From Halomonas sp. LR3S48 (lineage in GTDB: Bacteria; Pseudomonadota; Gammaproteobacteria; Pseudomonadales; Halomonadaceae): 64,000 bases of DNA. This document shows positions 1-11,868 of the stretch, piece by piece. How positions within the stretch are numbered: position 1 is the stretch's first letter; each line of letters starts with the position of its first letter. A program made the translations under genes and the position numbers. The notes below the pieces were generated by a model, which searched no databases, was not told where the DNA came from, and saw nothing but the letters and a program-made list of their open reading frames with translations. Location: contig NZ_CP107009.1 of assembly GCF_025725665.1 (NCBI RefSeq), positions 3,968,001-4,032,000 on the forward strand, written 5' to 3'.

Positions 1-311
1 AGCAGTTGATGGGGGCGCTTGGCCTCGGCGCCCAGTACGGGGTCCTGCTGCCGTTCTCGCGCCGCCACGAGAGCGAGGCCGACGTGATCGGCCTGCGCCT
101 GATGGCCGACGCCGGCTTCGACCCACGGGCCAGCATCGCGCTGTGGGAGAACATGGGCGCCCAGGGCGGCGCGCGCCCGCCGGAGTGGATGTCCACCCAC
201 CCCAGCCACGGCCAGCGCATGCAGGGCCTGCAGGCCGAAATGGGCAACGCCCTGGCTCGCTACGAGCAAGCTCGCCAGGCTGGACGGCAGCCAAATTGCC
301 CGCGCCCTTGA
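1..311 (+). CDS. M48-family zinc metallopeptidase, C-terminal part (5' end outside window)
   Basis: The reading frame is open from the first base and stops with TGA at 309-311, so only about the last 102 residues are visible. The segment carries the HESEAD motif; its Glu is the third zinc ligand of M48 peptidases. It then has a GFDPRASIALWENM helix and a STHPSHGQRMQGLQ motif, typical of the periplasmic LoiP/BepA group that degrade misfolded outer-membrane proteins. The HExxH catalytic motif and the signal peptide must lie upstream of the window. Family assignment is firm; the exact subgroup is inference. Confidence 0.85.
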   Translation, partial: QLMGALGLGAQYGVLLPFSRRHESEADVIGLRLMADAGFDPRASIALWENMGAQGGARPPEWMSTHPSHGQRMQGLQAEMGNALARYEQARQAGRQPNCPRP

Positions 312-358
312 GGCGTTGGCATGCTCGACACTGAATTCGCCCATGAGCCGGAGTATCG

Positions 359-619
359 ATGCTGAGACTTGGACTGCTGCTGTTGATACTGCCCATCTTC
401 GTACTGATGGGCGTCTATTTCTGGGAACTCAGCGACGTGCGCGAATGCACCCTGATCCAGGGTGGCCACTGGGACTATCTGGAGAGCGTATGCCGTGAGA
501 CGCCCCAGCCCTTCGCACCTTGGGTGGAACGTCAGCCCTGGCTGGTCAACGGCGGCATGCTGCTGTCGCTGATCGGTGTGGTCATGTGCATGCTGGGGCT
601 GTACGTCAAACGGCGCTGA
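359..619 (+). CDS. small inner-membrane protein of unknown function
   Basis: This 86-residue protein has two hydrophobic segments, at residues 2-24 and about 64-82. They flank a polar loop with two cysteines (residues about 30 and 45) that could face the periplasm. A GGAG Shine-Dalgarno sequence sits five bases before the ATG. It lies 47 bp downstream of the M48 peptidase gene on the same strand and may be co-transcribed with it. It converges on aroE with only 23 bp between stops. I do not recognise the family. Confidence 0.6.
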   Translation: MLRLGLLLLILPIFVLMGVYFWELSDVRECTLIQGGHWDYLESVCRETPQPFAPWVERQPWLVNGGMLLSLIGVVMCMLGLYVKRR

Positions 620-642
620 GCCTCACAGGGACCACCTCGGCG

Positions 643-1455
643 TTAAAGCGACTGCCTGAGCGTCTCGAGCACCGAGTCGGTCTCGGGGCGCTTGCCGCGC
701 CATTGAAAGAAAGACTCAGCGGCCTGCTCCACCAGCATGCCCAGGCCATCGAAGGTGCGTGCGCCACGCTCGGCGGCCCAGCGCAGGAAGACGGTAGGTT
801 CGGCGCCGTACATCATGTCGTAGGCGGTGGCGCCCGCGGCGAACAGGTCGTCGGGCAGCGGCGGCAGGTCGCCGGCCAGGCTCGCGCTGGTGCCGTTGAT
901 CACCAGGTCGAAGGGGCCGGCCACGGCGTCGAAACCGCCGCCGCTGATCGTGCCGAGGTCGCCGAAGTCGGCGGCCAGCGCCTCGGCCTTTTCGGCGGTG
1001 CGGTTGGCCACCAGCAGGCTCGCGGGCTGTGCCGCCAGCAGTGGCTCCAGCACGCCACGTACCGCCCCGCCGGCGCCCAGCACCAGGATACGGGCTCCGC
1101 CCAAGCTTACCTTTTGGTGCTGCAGATCGCGTACCAGCCCAACCCCGTCGGTGGTGTCGCCATAGGTGCGGCCGTTCTTGCCCAGCAGCAGGGTGTTGAC
1201 CGCACCGGCACGCCGCGCCCGCTCACTGAGGACATCGCACAGGCGGAACGCTTCCGCCTTGAACGGCACGGTGACGTTGGCCCCCCGCCCTCCTTCGGCG
1301 GTGAAGCTACGCCAGGCGCCGGCGAAGTCGTCCAGCGGCGCCGCGATCGCGGTGTATTCGATGGCCTCCCCGGTTTGCGCGGCAAAGGCGGCGTGGATCA
1401 TCGGCGACTTCGAATGCGCGATGGGATTGCCGAAAACGCAGTAGCGGTCAGTCAT
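643..1455 (-). CDS. aroE: shikimate dehydrogenase (NADP+)
   Basis: Reduces 3-dehydroshikimate to shikimate in the chorismate (aromatic amino acid) pathway, in the cytoplasm. The 270-residue protein starts with the family signature [17 protein letters not shown]. It has NVTVPFK with the catalytic Lys near residue 66, the catalytic Asp in GDTTDGVGL, and the nucleotide-binding glycine stretch LGAGGAVRG with NRT for the NADP adenosine phosphate. The start at 1455 has a GAGGAA ribosome site; a longer in-frame extension to 1533 has no support. It is the last gene of the leftward LysM-dprA-tsaC-hemF-aroE group, with a 147-bp gap after hemF. Confidence 0.97.
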   Translation of the reverse strand: MTDRYCVFGNPIAHSKSPMIHAAFAAQTGEAIEYTAIAAPLDDFAGAWRSFTAEGGRGANVTVPFKAEAFRLCDVLSERARRAGAVNTLLLGKNGRTYGDTTDGVGLVRDLQHQKVSLGGARILVLGAGGAVRGVLEPLLAAQPASLLVANRTAEKAEALAADFGDLGTISGGGFDAVAGPFDLVINGTSASLAGDLPPLPDDLFAAGATAYDMMYGAEPTVFLRWAAERGARTFDGLGMLVEQAAESFFQWRGKRPETDSVLETLRQSL

Positions 1456-1602
1456 AAGGGTTTCCTCATAGACGGGGAAGCACCTGAATAGCCATCGAGC
1501 GACATGAAGCGCAAGGCGCCCGGAGCACAGCAACCGGAGCCTATGGGTTATAGGTGAGGATTGCGAGCACCGCGTAACGCAGCGATTCGGTCGCGCAGAC
1601 GC

Positions 1603-3143
<1,541 letters not shown>

Positions 3144-3224
3144 GGTCTCCTGCCAGATCATTCAGCACAGCGACCGCCGGCAGCCTGCCAGACGGTCCTG
3201 ATGAGGGCTCACATGCTAGCACGC

Positions 3225-4343
3225 CTAGGCGTTCTCAGGCAGGCGCACCCAGCCGCCCGGCGCCTGTGCGGCCCGCCCCTCGAGCTCGAGCTCCAGCAGG
3301 CGCCGCTGGCAGTCGGGCACGGCCAGGCCGGTCAGGTTCACCAGGGCATCGAGCGGCGATGGCGCATCGCTGAGCCAGCGCAGCAACGGATCGCCGCTAC
3401 CGGCATCCTGCGAGCCGGTCTCCTGGGGTCGGGCCAGCGCGGGGCTCGACGCTGCCCACTGGGTCAGCTCCTCGAGGATGTCGTCGACGTGGCGCACCAG
3501 CACCGCCCCTTGGCGGATCAGCCGCAGGCAACCGCGCGCCTGGGGGTTGTGGATCGAGCCGGGCAGCGCGAAGACCTCGCGGTTCTGCTCCATGGCGAGC
3601 CTGGCGCTGACCAGCGAGCCGCTCTTCTCGGCGGCCTCCACCACCAGCACGCCCAGCGAGAGGCCGGTGACGATACGGTTGCGTCTTGGGAAGAAGGCCG
3701 GGCGCGCCGGCGTGCCGGGAGGGTGCTCGGAGAGGATCAGCCCGCCATGGTCGATAAGTTGCCGGTAGAGCTGCGCATGGCGCGGCGGATAGATCACATC
3801 GACGCCGCAGCCCAGTACCGCCACGCTGCGTCCACCGGCTTCCAGGGCGGCCTGCTGGGCGGCACCATCGACGCCCAGTGCCAGGCCACTCACCACGCAC
3901 CAGTCGCGGCTGGCCAGCTCACGGCCAAAGGCCGCGGCATTGGTCAGGCCCTCGCGGGTGGGCCGGCGCGAACCGACGATCGCCAGTCGGGGCGGCTGCA
4001 GCGCGGCCAGATCACCCAGGGCCCAAAGCACCGGCGGCGGGTCGCCGATCTGCTCCAGCAACGCTGGCCAGGCGGGGTGCCCCGGGTGCAACAGGTGGCG
4101 GTCAGGCGCAGCCGCGAGCCAGGCCAGGTCGGCCTCTACCGCCTGGATCAGTGGGCTGCGGGAGGGATGGTCGAGCCATAGCCGCAGTGCCGTAGCTGCC
4201 GGGTTCGGCAAGCGAGCCAGCCAGCCGGCGGGCCAATCCGGGGCGACGGACAGGATCTCTGCCAGTCGCGAAGCACCCATTCCCGGCAACCGCATCAGTG
4301 CCAGCCAGTCGCGCTGGCTCGGCATACGCTGTGCTTCGCTCAC
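3225..4343 (-). CDS. dprA: DNA-processing protein DprA (Smf)
   Basis: DprA binds incoming single-stranded DNA during natural transformation and loads RecA. The 372-residue protein has an N-terminal helix-hairpin/SAM-like segment (residues 10-70). The Rossmann core runs from about 80 to 290, with VGSRRPTREG, SGLALGVDGAAQQAAL, AVLGCGVDVIYP and FPRRNRIVTGLS. A C-terminal winged-helix domain covers about 310-372. Translation probably starts at the GTG whose GTGA overlaps the TGA of the upstream LysM gene (4340-4343), suggesting translational coupling. Whether the host is naturally competent cannot be judged from this window. Confidence 0.95.
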   Translation of the reverse strand: MSEAQRMPSQRDWLALMRLPGMGASRLAEILSVAPDWPAGWLARLPNPAATALRLWLDHPSRSPLIQAVEADLAWLAAAPDRHLLHPGHPAWPALLEQIGDPPPVLWALGDLAALQPPRLAIVGSRRPTREGLTNAAAFGRELASRDWCVVSGLALGVDGAAQQAALEAGGRSVAVLGCGVDVIYPPRHAQLYRQLIDHGGLILSEHPPGTPARPAFFPRRNRIVTGLSLGVLVVEAAEKSGSLVSARLAMEQNREVFALPGSIHNPQARGCLRLIRQGAVLVRHVDDILEELTQWAASSPALARPQETGSQDAGSGDPLLRWLSDAPSPLDALVNLTGLAVPDCQRRLLELELEGRAAQAPGGWVRLPENA

Positions 4344-5431
4344 CGCCGTGCCACCCCCACCCCGCGGCGGGGGTTATGAATGCGGTCACCGACTTCGAGG
4401 GAGCGGGTCGCCTGCATCACCAGGCCATAGCTCATCCTTTCGTAGGGCCGAAACACCATGATCAGCCCGGCATCCGTTCCGGGCAGGCGCAGCGACTCGC
4501 CGGTGCGTGGGTCGACGACGCGCTCGCCCTGTTGCTCGACTTCGAGTACATGGCCCGTTTCGAGCCCGTCCCGCCGCCCCCGGTCCAGCGCTACCACCTG
4601 CAGCCGACCGATGAAGCGCACTCCACCCGGCACGGCGAGAATGGTACCGTCGACATCGTGACCCGGCGCCCGGGGCACGAACTCGCTGTCCAGTTCGCGA
4701 TCCTCCAGCGGCAGCACGATATCGTCATTGCGCACTTCCTGGTTGGCGGAGAGGACCTCCATGATCGCGATGCCGTCTTCGCCACGCTCGGCCCGGGCCC
4801 GCCCGATGCTGACCAGTTCCAGGCCCAGCGTCTCGCCGGTTGCAGCGTCGCTGTAGCGGTCTCCCACGCGGTAGATGCCATAGCGTTGCCCACTCTGCAG
4901 CTCGCCGCGGGCATAGATGCGATCGCCGGCACCACTGATGATGCGCCGGTCGTTGCCGGCCACCACGTAGGCCAGCTCGTCCAGCGTCTCGGGATCATCG
5001 ATCACGCGATGGTCGCGCAGGAAATGCCGTACCGTATCCAGGGGAATCGGTTCGATCGCCTCGCGTGCCGGGATGCGGCGCACCTCGGGCGAGAGCCGCA
5101 CTTCGCCCTGGCCGCGCTCGAGCCCCAGGCATGGCCGGCCATTGCAGTCGTAGAGGTAGACCACGTCGCCGGGATAGATCAGGTGGGGGTTGCGAATCTG
5201 CGGGTTGACCTGCCACACCTCGGGCCACTGCCAGGGGTGACGCAGGAAGCGTCCCGAGATGTGCCAGAGGGTATCGCCACGCACTACCGTGTAGCGATCC
5301 GGGGCATCGCTGCGCAGACCCTGCTCCCAGTCGAGCCCCTGGGCCTGGGCCAGCGTTGCCGTCAGCAGCAGGGCAAGCCCGGCCCCCCAAGCTCGCGCCC
5401 AACTCAGCCCCCGCGTTGCTTTCTCGTCCAT
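4340..5431 (-). CDS. LysM-domain periplasmic protein (TsaP/PA0020-like)
   Basis: This 363-residue protein has a signal peptide (hydrophobic residues about 11-29, likely cleaved after AQA). A single LysM domain follows at about 46-96 (YTVVRGDTLWHISGRFLRHP and the NPHLIYPGDVVYLY end), which binds peptidoglycan. The remainder is a long beta-rich C-terminal region. The arrangement and the location next to dprA match Pseudomonas PA0020 and the neisserial pilus-secretin anchor TsaP. The role in anchoring a secretin is inferred from family and synteny. It heads the leftward operon and diverges from def across 178 bp. Confidence 0.85.
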   Translation of the reverse strand: MDEKATRGLSWARAWGAGLALLLTATLAQAQGLDWEQGLRSDAPDRYTVVRGDTLWHISGRFLRHPWQWPEVWQVNPQIRNPHLIYPGDVVYLYDCNGRPCLGLERGQGEVRLSPEVRRIPAREAIEPIPLDTVRHFLRDHRVIDDPETLDELAYVVAGNDRRIISGAGDRIYARGELQSGQRYGIYRVGDRYSDAATGETLGLELVSIGRARAERGEDGIAIMEVLSANQEVRNDDIVLPLEDRELDSEFVPRAPGHDVDGTILAVPGGVRFIGRLQVVALDRGRRDGLETGHVLEVEQQGERVVDPRTGESLRLPGTDAGLIMVFRPYERMSYGLVMQATRSLEVGDRIHNPRRGVGVARR

Positions 5432-5609
5432 CCCGCCACTCCCATGCCCTAGGCGCTCCCGGCCTCACCCGACCACGCCGGGAACCGGCGTGTCGTGCTA
5501 TAGTCCAATGCTATTGAATTGATATGCATGCCAGCGGTTTCCCCCTGGCCTGCCGCCCTCTAGAATAAGGGCAATTCCCGAATGACAGCATAACGGTGGT
5601 TCCAACGCC

Positions 5610-6122
5610 ATGGCCAAATTGACAATCCTCGAATTTCCCGACGAGCGGCTGCGCACCAGGGCCGCGCCGGTCGAGACGGTCGATGACGAGGTGCGCCGGC
5701 TGGTCGACGACATGCTCGAGACCATGTACGACGCCTCCGGCATTGGGCTTGCCGCCACCCAGGTGGATGTCCATCGGCGGGTGATCGTGATGGACGTCAG
5801 TGACGACAGGGCCAACCCGCTGGTGCTGATCAATCCCGAGTACACGCCGATCGGGGATGAGCGCGAGCTGATGTCCGAGGGCTGCCTGTCGATACCCGAG
5901 TACTACGCCGAGGTACCGCGGGCGCTCAAGGTTCACCTCAAGGCGCTGGACCGCGAAGGCAAGCCCTACGAGCTCGAGGCCGAGGGTCTGCTGGCCCACT
6001 GCATCCAGCACGAGCACGACCATCTCGAAGGCGTGCTGTTCGTCGATTACCTCTCGCCACTCAAGCGCGACCGCGTGCTGAAGAAGATGCAGAAGCGCCA
6101 CAAGCTGCTGCAGACTGCCTGA
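5610..6122 (+). CDS. def: peptide deformylase
   Basis: Removes the formyl group from the N-terminal Met of nascent proteins. All three deformylase motifs are present in the 170-residue protein: motif [10 protein letters not shown] (about residue 45), motif II EGCLSIP (about 91), and motif [12 protein letters not shown] (about 134) with the HExxH-type metal ligands. It is followed by fmt, the enzyme that adds the formyl group; a 14-bp-stem hairpin lies between the two genes. The start at 5610 gives the standard [12 protein letters not shown]-terminus. Confidence 0.98.
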   Translation: MAKLTILEFPDERLRTRAAPVETVDDEVRRLVDDMLETMYDASGIGLAATQVDVHRRVIVMDVSDDRANPLVLINPEYTPIGDERELMSEGCLSIPEYYAEVPRALKVHLKALDREGKPYELEAEGLLAHCIQHEHDHLEGVLFVDYLSPLKRDRVLKKMQKRHKLLQTA

Positions 6123-6141
6123 TTCCCGCCTCCTACCGATC

Positions 6142-6172
6142 CGAAGGCCGACGCGATCCGCGTCGGCCTTCG
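6142..6172 (+). terminator. perfect 14-bp stem-loop between def and fmt
   Basis: CGAAGGCCGACGCG at 6142-6155 pairs perfectly with 6159-6172 around a 3-base loop. It begins 19 bases after the def stop and is followed by TCGTTTGT, which is only modestly T-rich. It may terminate or attenuate def transcripts, or act as an RNA-stability element between def and fmt, which are usually co-expressed. Confidence 0.5.
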
Positions 6173-6230
6173 TCGTTTGTGCCCGCCTCCGTTATGATGA
6201 GGACATTCGTTCACTGGCAAGGCCCGAGAC

Positions 6231-7217
6231 ATGTCCCGACCCCTGCGCGTCATCTTCGCCGGCACTCCCGATTTTGCCGCTGCCAGCCTGGCCGCACTGC
6301 TACAGAGCCAGCACAGGGTGGTGGCCGTCTACACCCAGCCCGACCGCCCGGCCGGCCGCGGCCGCAAGCTGACCGCCAGCCCGGTCAAGTCGCTGGCGCT
6401 CGAGCATGACCTTCCCGTTCGCCAACCCGAGACCCTGAAGCACGCCGAAGTACAGGCCGAACTGGCTGCCTTCGAGGCGGATATCATGGTAGTGGTCGCC
6501 TACGGGCTGATCCTGCCCCAGGCAGTGCTCGACATCCCCCGGCTCGGCTGCCTCAACGTTCACGCCTCTCTGTTGCCGCGCTGGCGCGGCGCCGCGCCGA
6601 TCCAGCGCGCCATCGAGGCCGGTGATCGCGAGAGCGGCGTGACCATCATGCAGATGGACGCCGGGCTCGATACCGGCGCCATGCTGCTCGTGCGCCGCAC
6701 GCCCATCACTGCGGCTACCACCGGCGGCGAACTGCACGATACCCTGGCCACACTCGGTGGCGAGGCGATGGTCGAGGTACTGGACGCGCTATCCGATGAG
6801 GGCCTAGCGGCCACACCTCAGCCGCAGGAGGGCGTGACCTATGCGGCCAAACTGTCCAAGGCCGAGGCCGAACTCGATTTCACCCGCCCTGCCGACGAGC
6901 TTGCCGCCAAGGTGCGCGCTTTCAATCCCTGGCCGGTGGCCTGGTGCACCTGCGGCGATGCGCGGCTGCGGCTACTGATGGCCGAGGCGTCCACCCGCCA
7001 CGCCGACGAGCCGCCGGCGCTGCCAGGCACTCTGCTTGTGCCCGATGCCGACGCCCTGCGCATCGCCTGCGGCCCGCAGGGCGACGAGGTATTGCGGGTC
7101 ACCCGGGCCCAGCTACCGGGCGGCAAGCCGCTGGCGGCCCGCGACCTTCTCAATGCGCGTGACGAACGCCTGCGAGCCGGGCACCGGCTCGGCCATGCCG
7201 CCGAGGAGAGCGCCTGA
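6231..7217 (+). CDS. fmt: methionyl-tRNA formyltransferase
   Basis: Transfers a formyl group from 10-formyl-THF to Met-tRNAi for translation initiation. The 328-residue protein has the Rossmann N-terminal domain starting [15 protein letters not shown]. It carries the folate and catalytic motif [20 protein letters not shown] with the conserved Asn and His, and [11 protein letters not shown] with the catalytic Asp. A C-terminal OB-fold tRNA-binding domain begins near residue 205. Its TGA overlaps the rsmB ATG by one base (TGATG), so the two are probably translationally coupled. Confidence 0.98.
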   Translation: MSRPLRVIFAGTPDFAAASLAALLQSQHRVVAVYTQPDRPAGRGRKLTASPVKSLALEHDLPVRQPETLKHAEVQAELAAFEADIMVVVAYGLILPQAVLDIPRLGCLNVHASLLPRWRGAAPIQRAIEAGDRESGVTIMQMDAGLDTGAMLLVRRTPITAATTGGELHDTLATLGGEAMVEVLDALSDEGLAATPQPQEGVTYAAKLSKAEAELDFTRPADELAAKVRAFNPWPVAWCTCGDARLRLLMAEASTRHADEPPALPGTLLVPDADALRIACGPQGDEVLRVTRAQLPGGKPLAARDLLNARDERLRAGHRLGHAAEESA

Positions 7218-8566
7218 TGCATCGCTCCACTCCCTCTTCCCGCGCCGGCAAGAACGTCCAGGACGGTGGCCAGGCGGTACGTGCCAGCGCCGCCCGTGCC
7301 CTGGTGCCCGTGATCACCGGCAAGGGGTCGCTCAATGAGCTGGACGATCACCAGGTGGTGATACGCGACCGGGCGCTGTTCAGGGCCATGTGCTACGGCG
7401 TGTGTCGCGCGCTGCCGCGCCTGGAGGCGCTGTCCGAACGCCTGCTGAAGACCCCGTTCAAGGCCCGTGACGCCGACATCCAGGCACTGCTGCTGCTGGG
7501 CATCTATCAGTTGCTCTACCTGCGCATCCCGGTGCATGCCGCCGTAGGCGAGACCGCCGGCGCCGCACGCCAGTTGGGCAAGGAGTGGGCGACTCGCGTA
7601 CTCAACGGCTGCCTGCGCCGCCTGACGCGGGAATCCGCGGCACTTCAGGCCGAGGTCGACCAGGACCCCGCGGTGGCGCTGCTACATCCCCGCTGGCTGC
7701 TCAAGGCGCTGCGCCAGGCCTGGCCCGACGACTGGCGCGCCGTCGCCGATGCCAATAACCAGCCCGGGCCGATGACCCTGCGCATCAATCGCCGCCACGG
7801 CGACCGCGAAGCCTACCTGGCCCAGCTGCTGGAGAGCGGTATCGAGGCACGGCTGTGCACGCACTCACCCGATGGCCTGACGCTGAAGAAACCCTGCGAC
7901 GTTCAGGCGCTACCCGGTTTCGCCGATGGCGACGTCAGCGTGCAGGACGAGGCCGCCCAGCTCGCCGCCGAACTGCTCGGGCCGGCGCTGGCGCCACGCC
8001 CCGGTGGCCGTGTGCTGGATGCCTGCTGTGCCCCCGGCGGCAAGACGGCCCACCTGCTCGAACTGTTCGATATCGAACTGCTGGCACTCGACAGCGACGC
8101 CGTACGCCTGGCCCGGGTAGAGGAAACCCTGGAGCGACTCGGGCTCTCGGCCACGCTGGTGCATGCCGACGCCACTCTTCGTGACTGGTGGGACGGCACG
8201 CCCTTCGATGCCATCCTGCTCGACGCCCCTTGCTCGGGCACCGGCGTGATTCGTCGCCATCCCGACATCAAGCGTCTGCGGCGGCCTTCCGACATACCCA
8301 AGCTGGCCGAGCTTCAGGCGCGCCTGCTCGACAACCTTTGGCCGCTGCTGCGCCCGGGCGGGACGCTGCTCTACGCTACCTGCTCGGTGCTGCGCGAAGA
8401 AAACGACCAACAGGTCATGGCCTTCCTCGAACGTACCCCCGACGCCGAGGTCACTACGCCACAGGAGGTGAGCTGGGGCCGGACGGCCGGTCCGGGGCGC
8501 CAGCTTCTGCCACAGCCCGACAGTCATGACGGCTTCTTTTATGCCAGACTGAAGAAACGGGGTTGA
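7217..8566 (+). CDS. rsmB: 16S rRNA m5C967 methyltransferase
   Basis: SAM-dependent methylation of C967 in 16S rRNA. The N-terminal NusB-like RNA-binding domain covers about residues 20-150 ([30 protein letters not shown]). The Rossmann methyltransferase domain covers 240-449, with the SAM site [17 protein letters not shown], the motif-IV cysteine in [16 protein letters not shown] and the nucleophilic cysteine in [13 protein letters not shown]. Its length of 449 is near the family norm. It starts on the last base of the fmt stop codon. Confidence 0.97.
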   Translation: MHRSTPSSRAGKNVQDGGQAVRASAARALVPVITGKGSLNELDDHQVVIRDRALFRAMCYGVCRALPRLEALSERLLKTPFKARDADIQALLLLGIYQLLYLRIPVHAAVGETAGAARQLGKEWATRVLNGCLRRLTRESAALQAEVDQDPAVALLHPRWLLKALRQAWPDDWRAVADANNQPGPMTLRINRRHGDREAYLAQLLESGIEARLCTHSPDGLTLKKPCDVQALPGFADGDVSVQDEAAQLAAELLGPALAPRPGGRVLDACCAPGGKTAHLLELFDIELLALDSDAVRLARVEETLERLGLSATLVHADATLRDWWDGTPFDAILLDAPCSGTGVIRRHPDIKRLRRPSDIPKLAELQARLLDNLWPLLRPGGTLLYATCSVLREENDQQVMAFLERTPDAEVTTPQEVSWGRTAGPGRQLLPQPDSHDGFFYARLKKRG

Positions 8567-8604
8567 ATCACTCCCGCCATCGTCCACATGAGCAAGGAGC
8601 ACCC

Positions 8605-8811
8605 ATGAGCGACCATGTCTACAAGCATATCGAGCTGACCGGTTCTTCCGAGAAGAGCATCGAGGACGCCATCCAGCGCGCTCTCGACAAGGCCTCTCAA
8701 TCTCTTCACGGCATGCGCTGGTTCGAGGTCTTGGACACCCGCGGACATATCGAGAACGGCCGTGTCGGCCACTGGCAGGTCACGCTCAAGGTGGGCTTCA
8801 CCCTGGACTGA
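8605..8811 (+). CDS. dodecin family flavin-binding protein
   Basis: This 68-residue protein matches the dodecin fold (beta-alpha-beta-beta). It starts [15 protein letters not shown], then has the helix [17 protein letters not shown], the flavin-stacking Trp in GMRWFEVL, and [11 protein letters not shown] at the C-terminus. Dodecins form hollow dodecamers that store or buffer flavins. The ATG at 8605 has an AAGGAG site five bases upstream; a longer TTG-started reading from 8563 is not needed. It lies 38 bp after rsmB. Confidence 0.92.
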   Translation: MSDHVYKHIELTGSSEKSIEDAIQRALDKASQSLHGMRWFEVLDTRGHIENGRVGHWQVTLKVGFTLD

Positions 8812-8874
8812 CACGACCAGCGCCACACGAACCTGTTACATCACCTTCGGCTGGTTTATCCTAGCCACCGGATG

Positions 8875-8899
8875 CTGCGGCGCCATAACGGCGTCGCAG
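8875..8899 (+). terminator. stem-loop between dodecin gene and trkA
   Basis: CTGCGGCGCC at 8875-8884 pairs with GGCGTCGCAG at 8890-8899 (one G-T wobble) around a 5-base loop. There is no real T tract, so a terminator role is uncertain. Confidence 0.35.
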
Positions 8900-8924
8900 A
8901 GTCGTTTGATGGGCCAGACAGCTT

Positions 8925-10298
8925 ATGAAGATCATCATTCTGGGCGCCGGCCAGGTCGGCGGAACGTTGGCCGAGCATCTGGCCCGCGAGGAGAATGACA
9001 TCACGGTGGTGGATACCGACGGTGAACGGCTGCGCGAGCTGCATACCCGGCTCGACATCCGCACCGTGGTGGGCCCCGCCTCCTATCCCGTGGTGCTGCG
9101 CCAGGCCGGCTGTGAAGACGCCGACATGCTGATCGCGGTGACCAGCCAGGACGAGGTCAACATGATCGCCTGCCAGGTCGCCCACACCCTGTTCCGCACG
9201 CCGACCAAGATCGCCCGTGTCCGCGCCACCGCCTACCTCACCCGCAAGGGGCTGTTCGCCCATGAGGCGGTGCCCATCGACGTGCTGATCAGCCCCGAGC
9301 AGGTGGTCACCGACCATATCCGCCGCCTGATCGAGCATCCCGGCGCACTGCAGGTGCTGGAGTTCGCCGGCGGCCTGGTGCAACTGGTGGCGGTCAAGGC
9401 CTACTACGGTGGGCCGCTGGTGGGCCAGGACCTCGGCTTCCTGCGTCGTCACATGCCCAGCGTCGATACCCGGGTGGCGGCCATCTACCGTCGCAACCGC
9501 CCCATCATTCCCCGCGGCGACACCGTGATCGAAGCCGACGACGAGGTCTTCTTCATCGCCGCCCGGCGCGACATCCGCGCGGTCATGAGCGAGCTGCGCC
9601 GGGTCGACCGCGACTTCCGCCGAGTGGTGATCGCCGGCGGCGGCAACATCGGCGAGCGCCTCGCCGAGCACCTCGAGCACAGCCACCAGGTCAAGATCAT
9701 CGAGCATGGGCTCGAGCGCTGCACGGTGCTCTCCGAGCGCCTCAATCGCACCGTGGTACTGCACGGCAGCGCCACCAACAAGCGCTTGCTGGAAGAGGAG
9801 AACATCGAGGACTGCGATATCTTCTGCGCGCTGACCAACGACGACGAGGTCAACATCATGTCGTCGATGCTGGCCAAGCGCATGGGCGCCAAGAAGGTGC
9901 TGACGCTGATCAACAACGCCGCCTACGTCGACCTGGTGCAGGGTGGCGAAATCGACATCGCCATCTCGCCGCAGCAGGCCACCATCGGCAGCCTGCTGAC
10001 CCACGTGCGTCGCGGCGACATCGTCAACGTGCACTCGCTGCGCCGCGGTGCCGCCGAAGCGATCGAGGCGATTGCCCACGGCGACATGCAGTCGTCGAAG
10101 GTGGTGGGCCGGGCCATCGGCGAGATCGACCTGCCCCGCGGCACCACCATCGGCGCCATCGTGCGCGGCAAGGAGGTGTTGATCGCCCATGACGACGTGG
10201 TGGTGGAGTCCGGCGATCACCTGATCCTGTTCGTGATCGACAAGCGCCGCATCCGCGACGTCGAGCGCCTGTTCCAGGTCGGGCTGACGTTCTTCTGA
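8925..10298 (+). CDS. trkA: Trk system potassium uptake NAD-binding subunit TrkA
   Basis: Cytoplasmic gating subunit of the Trk K+ uptake system. The 457-residue protein is a tandem duplication: RCK Rossmann domain 1 (residues 1-130, [14 protein letters not shown]), an RCK_C domain, RCK Rossmann domain 2 (about 233-350, [14 protein letters not shown]) and a second RCK_C. Both nucleotide-binding GxGxxG motifs are intact. It is followed 42 bp later by trkH. Potassium uptake is the first response to salt stress in halophiles, which suits the proposed host. Confidence 0.97.
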   Translation: MKIIILGAGQVGGTLAEHLAREENDITVVDTDGERLRELHTRLDIRTVVGPASYPVVLRQAGCEDADMLIAVTSQDEVNMIACQVAHTLFRTPTKIARVRATAYLTRKGLFAHEAVPIDVLISPEQVVTDHIRRLIEHPGALQVLEFAGGLVQLVAVKAYYGGPLVGQDLGFLRRHMPSVDTRVAAIYRRNRPIIPRGDTVIEADDEVFFIAARRDIRAVMSELRRVDRDFRRVVIAGGGNIGERLAEHLEHSHQVKIIEHGLERCTVLSERLNRTVVLHGSATNKRLLEEENIEDCDIFCALTNDDEVNIMSSMLAKRMGAKKVLTLINNAAYVDLVQGGEIDIAISPQQATIGSLLTHVRRGDIVNVHSLRRGAAEAIEAIAHGDMQSSKVVGRAIGEIDLPRGTTIGAIVRGKEVLIAHDDVVVESGDHLILFVIDKRRIRDVERLFQVGLTFF

Positions 10299-10340
10299 TG
10301 GTGGCTAGATGACCTTCTGCGACGCGAGGCACGCGGCCCG

Positions 10341-11789
10341 ATGAGCCTGCGAGTCATCCTTCGGATCCTCGGCCTGCTGCTGATGATGTTCAGCCTGACC
10401 ATGATGCCGCCGATCCTGGTCTCGCTGCTGTTCGGCGACGCCCAGTGGGATGCCTTCGTCATCGCCATCCTGATCACAGTGATGACCGGCCTGGTGATGT
10501 ACCTGCCCAACCGCAATGCGCGCAAGGAACTGCGTACCCGCGACGGCTTCCTGATTGCCGCGCTGTTCTGGAGCGTACTCGGTCTGTTCGGTTCGCTGCC
10601 GCTGATGCTGACCGGCGATGCCGCGCTGATGCCTACCGATGCGGTGTTCGAATCGTTCTCGGGGCTCACCACCACCGGCGCCACCGTCATCACCGGCATC
10701 GAGTTCCTGCCCGAATCGGTGCTCTACTATCGCCAGCAGCTGCAGTGGCTCGGCGGCATGGGGATCGTGGTTCTTGCGGTGGCGATCCTGCCGACCCTCG
10801 GGGTCGGCGGCATGGCACTCTACCGCACCGAAATACCCGGACCGCTGAAGGATTCCAAGCTGACGCCGCGCATCACCGAGACGGCCAAGGCGCTGTGGTA
10901 CATCTACGCGGCACTGACGCTGACCTGCTTCCTGGCCTACATGGTGGCGGGAATGAACTGGTTCGATGCCCTGGGCCACAGCTTCTCCACCGTGGCCATC
11001 GGCGGCTTCTCCACCTACGATGCCAGCATCGGCCACTTCGACAGTGCCTTGATCGAGCTGATCTGCGTCTTCTTCCTGGTCATTTCGGCGATGAGCTTCA
11101 GCCTGCATTTCCTGGCCTGGCGCGGCCGCCAGCTGGGCCACTACCTGCACGATCCCGAGGCGCGTTTCCTGCTGATATTCCTCTCTGGGCTTGTCGTCAT
11201 CGCCGTGGTCTCGCTGTGGCTGACCGGCACCCACGACATCGAGTTCGGCTTGCGCCATGGGCTGTTCCAGGCGGTCTCGGTAGCCACCACCGCCGGCTTC
11301 GCCGTGGATGACTTCTCGGCCTGGCCGGGTGCCCTACCCTTCCTGCTGTTCATGGCCGCCTTCGTTGGCGGCTGCTCCGGTTCCACCGGCGGCGGCATGA
11401 AGGTGATCCGCATCATCCTGATCCTCAAGCAGGGCATGCGCGAGGTGATGCGCCTGATCCACCCCAACGCGGTAATCGCGGTGAAGGTGGGCAAGGTGAG
11501 CGTGCCCGACGGCATCGCCCAGGCGGTCTGGGGCTTCTTCTCGGCCTACCTGATGCTGTTCTTCCTGATGCTGGTGGGGGTCATGGCCACCGGGGTCGAC
11601 CAGGTCACCGCCTGGTCGACGGTAGCCTCGTCCCTCAACAACCTGGGTCCCGCCCTTGGCGAAGCGTCAGAAAACTATGGCGAACTGCCCCAGCTCGCCA
11701 AGTGGATCCTGGTGGTGGCGATGCTGCTCGGACGTCTGGAGATCTTCACCGTACTGGTGCTGTTCACCCCCGCCTTCTGGAAAAAATGA
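10341..11789 (+). CDS. trkH: Trk potassium transporter membrane subunit TrkH
   Basis: Channel-like K+-translocating subunit. The 482-residue protein has about ten hydrophobic helices and four pore-loop repeats whose filter segments are visible as SGLTTTGATV (about 108), STVAIGGFSTYD (about 221), VSVATTAGFAVDD (about 316) and SSLNNLGPALGE (about 433). The glycine residues of the filters are retained. It lies directly downstream of trkA; the Halomonas elongata paralogue TrkI is a separate gene, so TrkH is preferred on synteny. Confidence 0.95.
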   Translation: MSLRVILRILGLLLMMFSLTMMPPILVSLLFGDAQWDAFVIAILITVMTGLVMYLPNRNARKELRTRDGFLIAALFWSVLGLFGSLPLMLTGDAALMPTDAVFESFSGLTTTGATVITGIEFLPESVLYYRQQLQWLGGMGIVVLAVAILPTLGVGGMALYRTEIPGPLKDSKLTPRITETAKALWYIYAALTLTCFLAYMVAGMNWFDALGHSFSTVAIGGFSTYDASIGHFDSALIELICVFFLVISAMSFSLHFLAWRGRQLGHYLHDPEARFLLIFLSGLVVIAVVSLWLTGTHDIEFGLRHGLFQAVSVATTAGFAVDDFSAWPGALPFLLFMAAFVGGCSGSTGGGMKVIRIILILKQGMREVMRLIHPNAVIAVKVGKVSVPDGIAQAVWGFFSAYLMLFFLMLVGVMATGVDQVTAWSTVASSLNNLGPALGEASENYGELPQLAKWILVVAMLLGRLEIFTVLVLFTPAFWKK

Positions 11790-11868
11790 CAGCTGGCCGT
11801 CACCGGGTTTGGTGCACCGACCGGCTTCGTGGATAATCGGCGTTTCACCCCTTGCAACCCGAGCGTTC

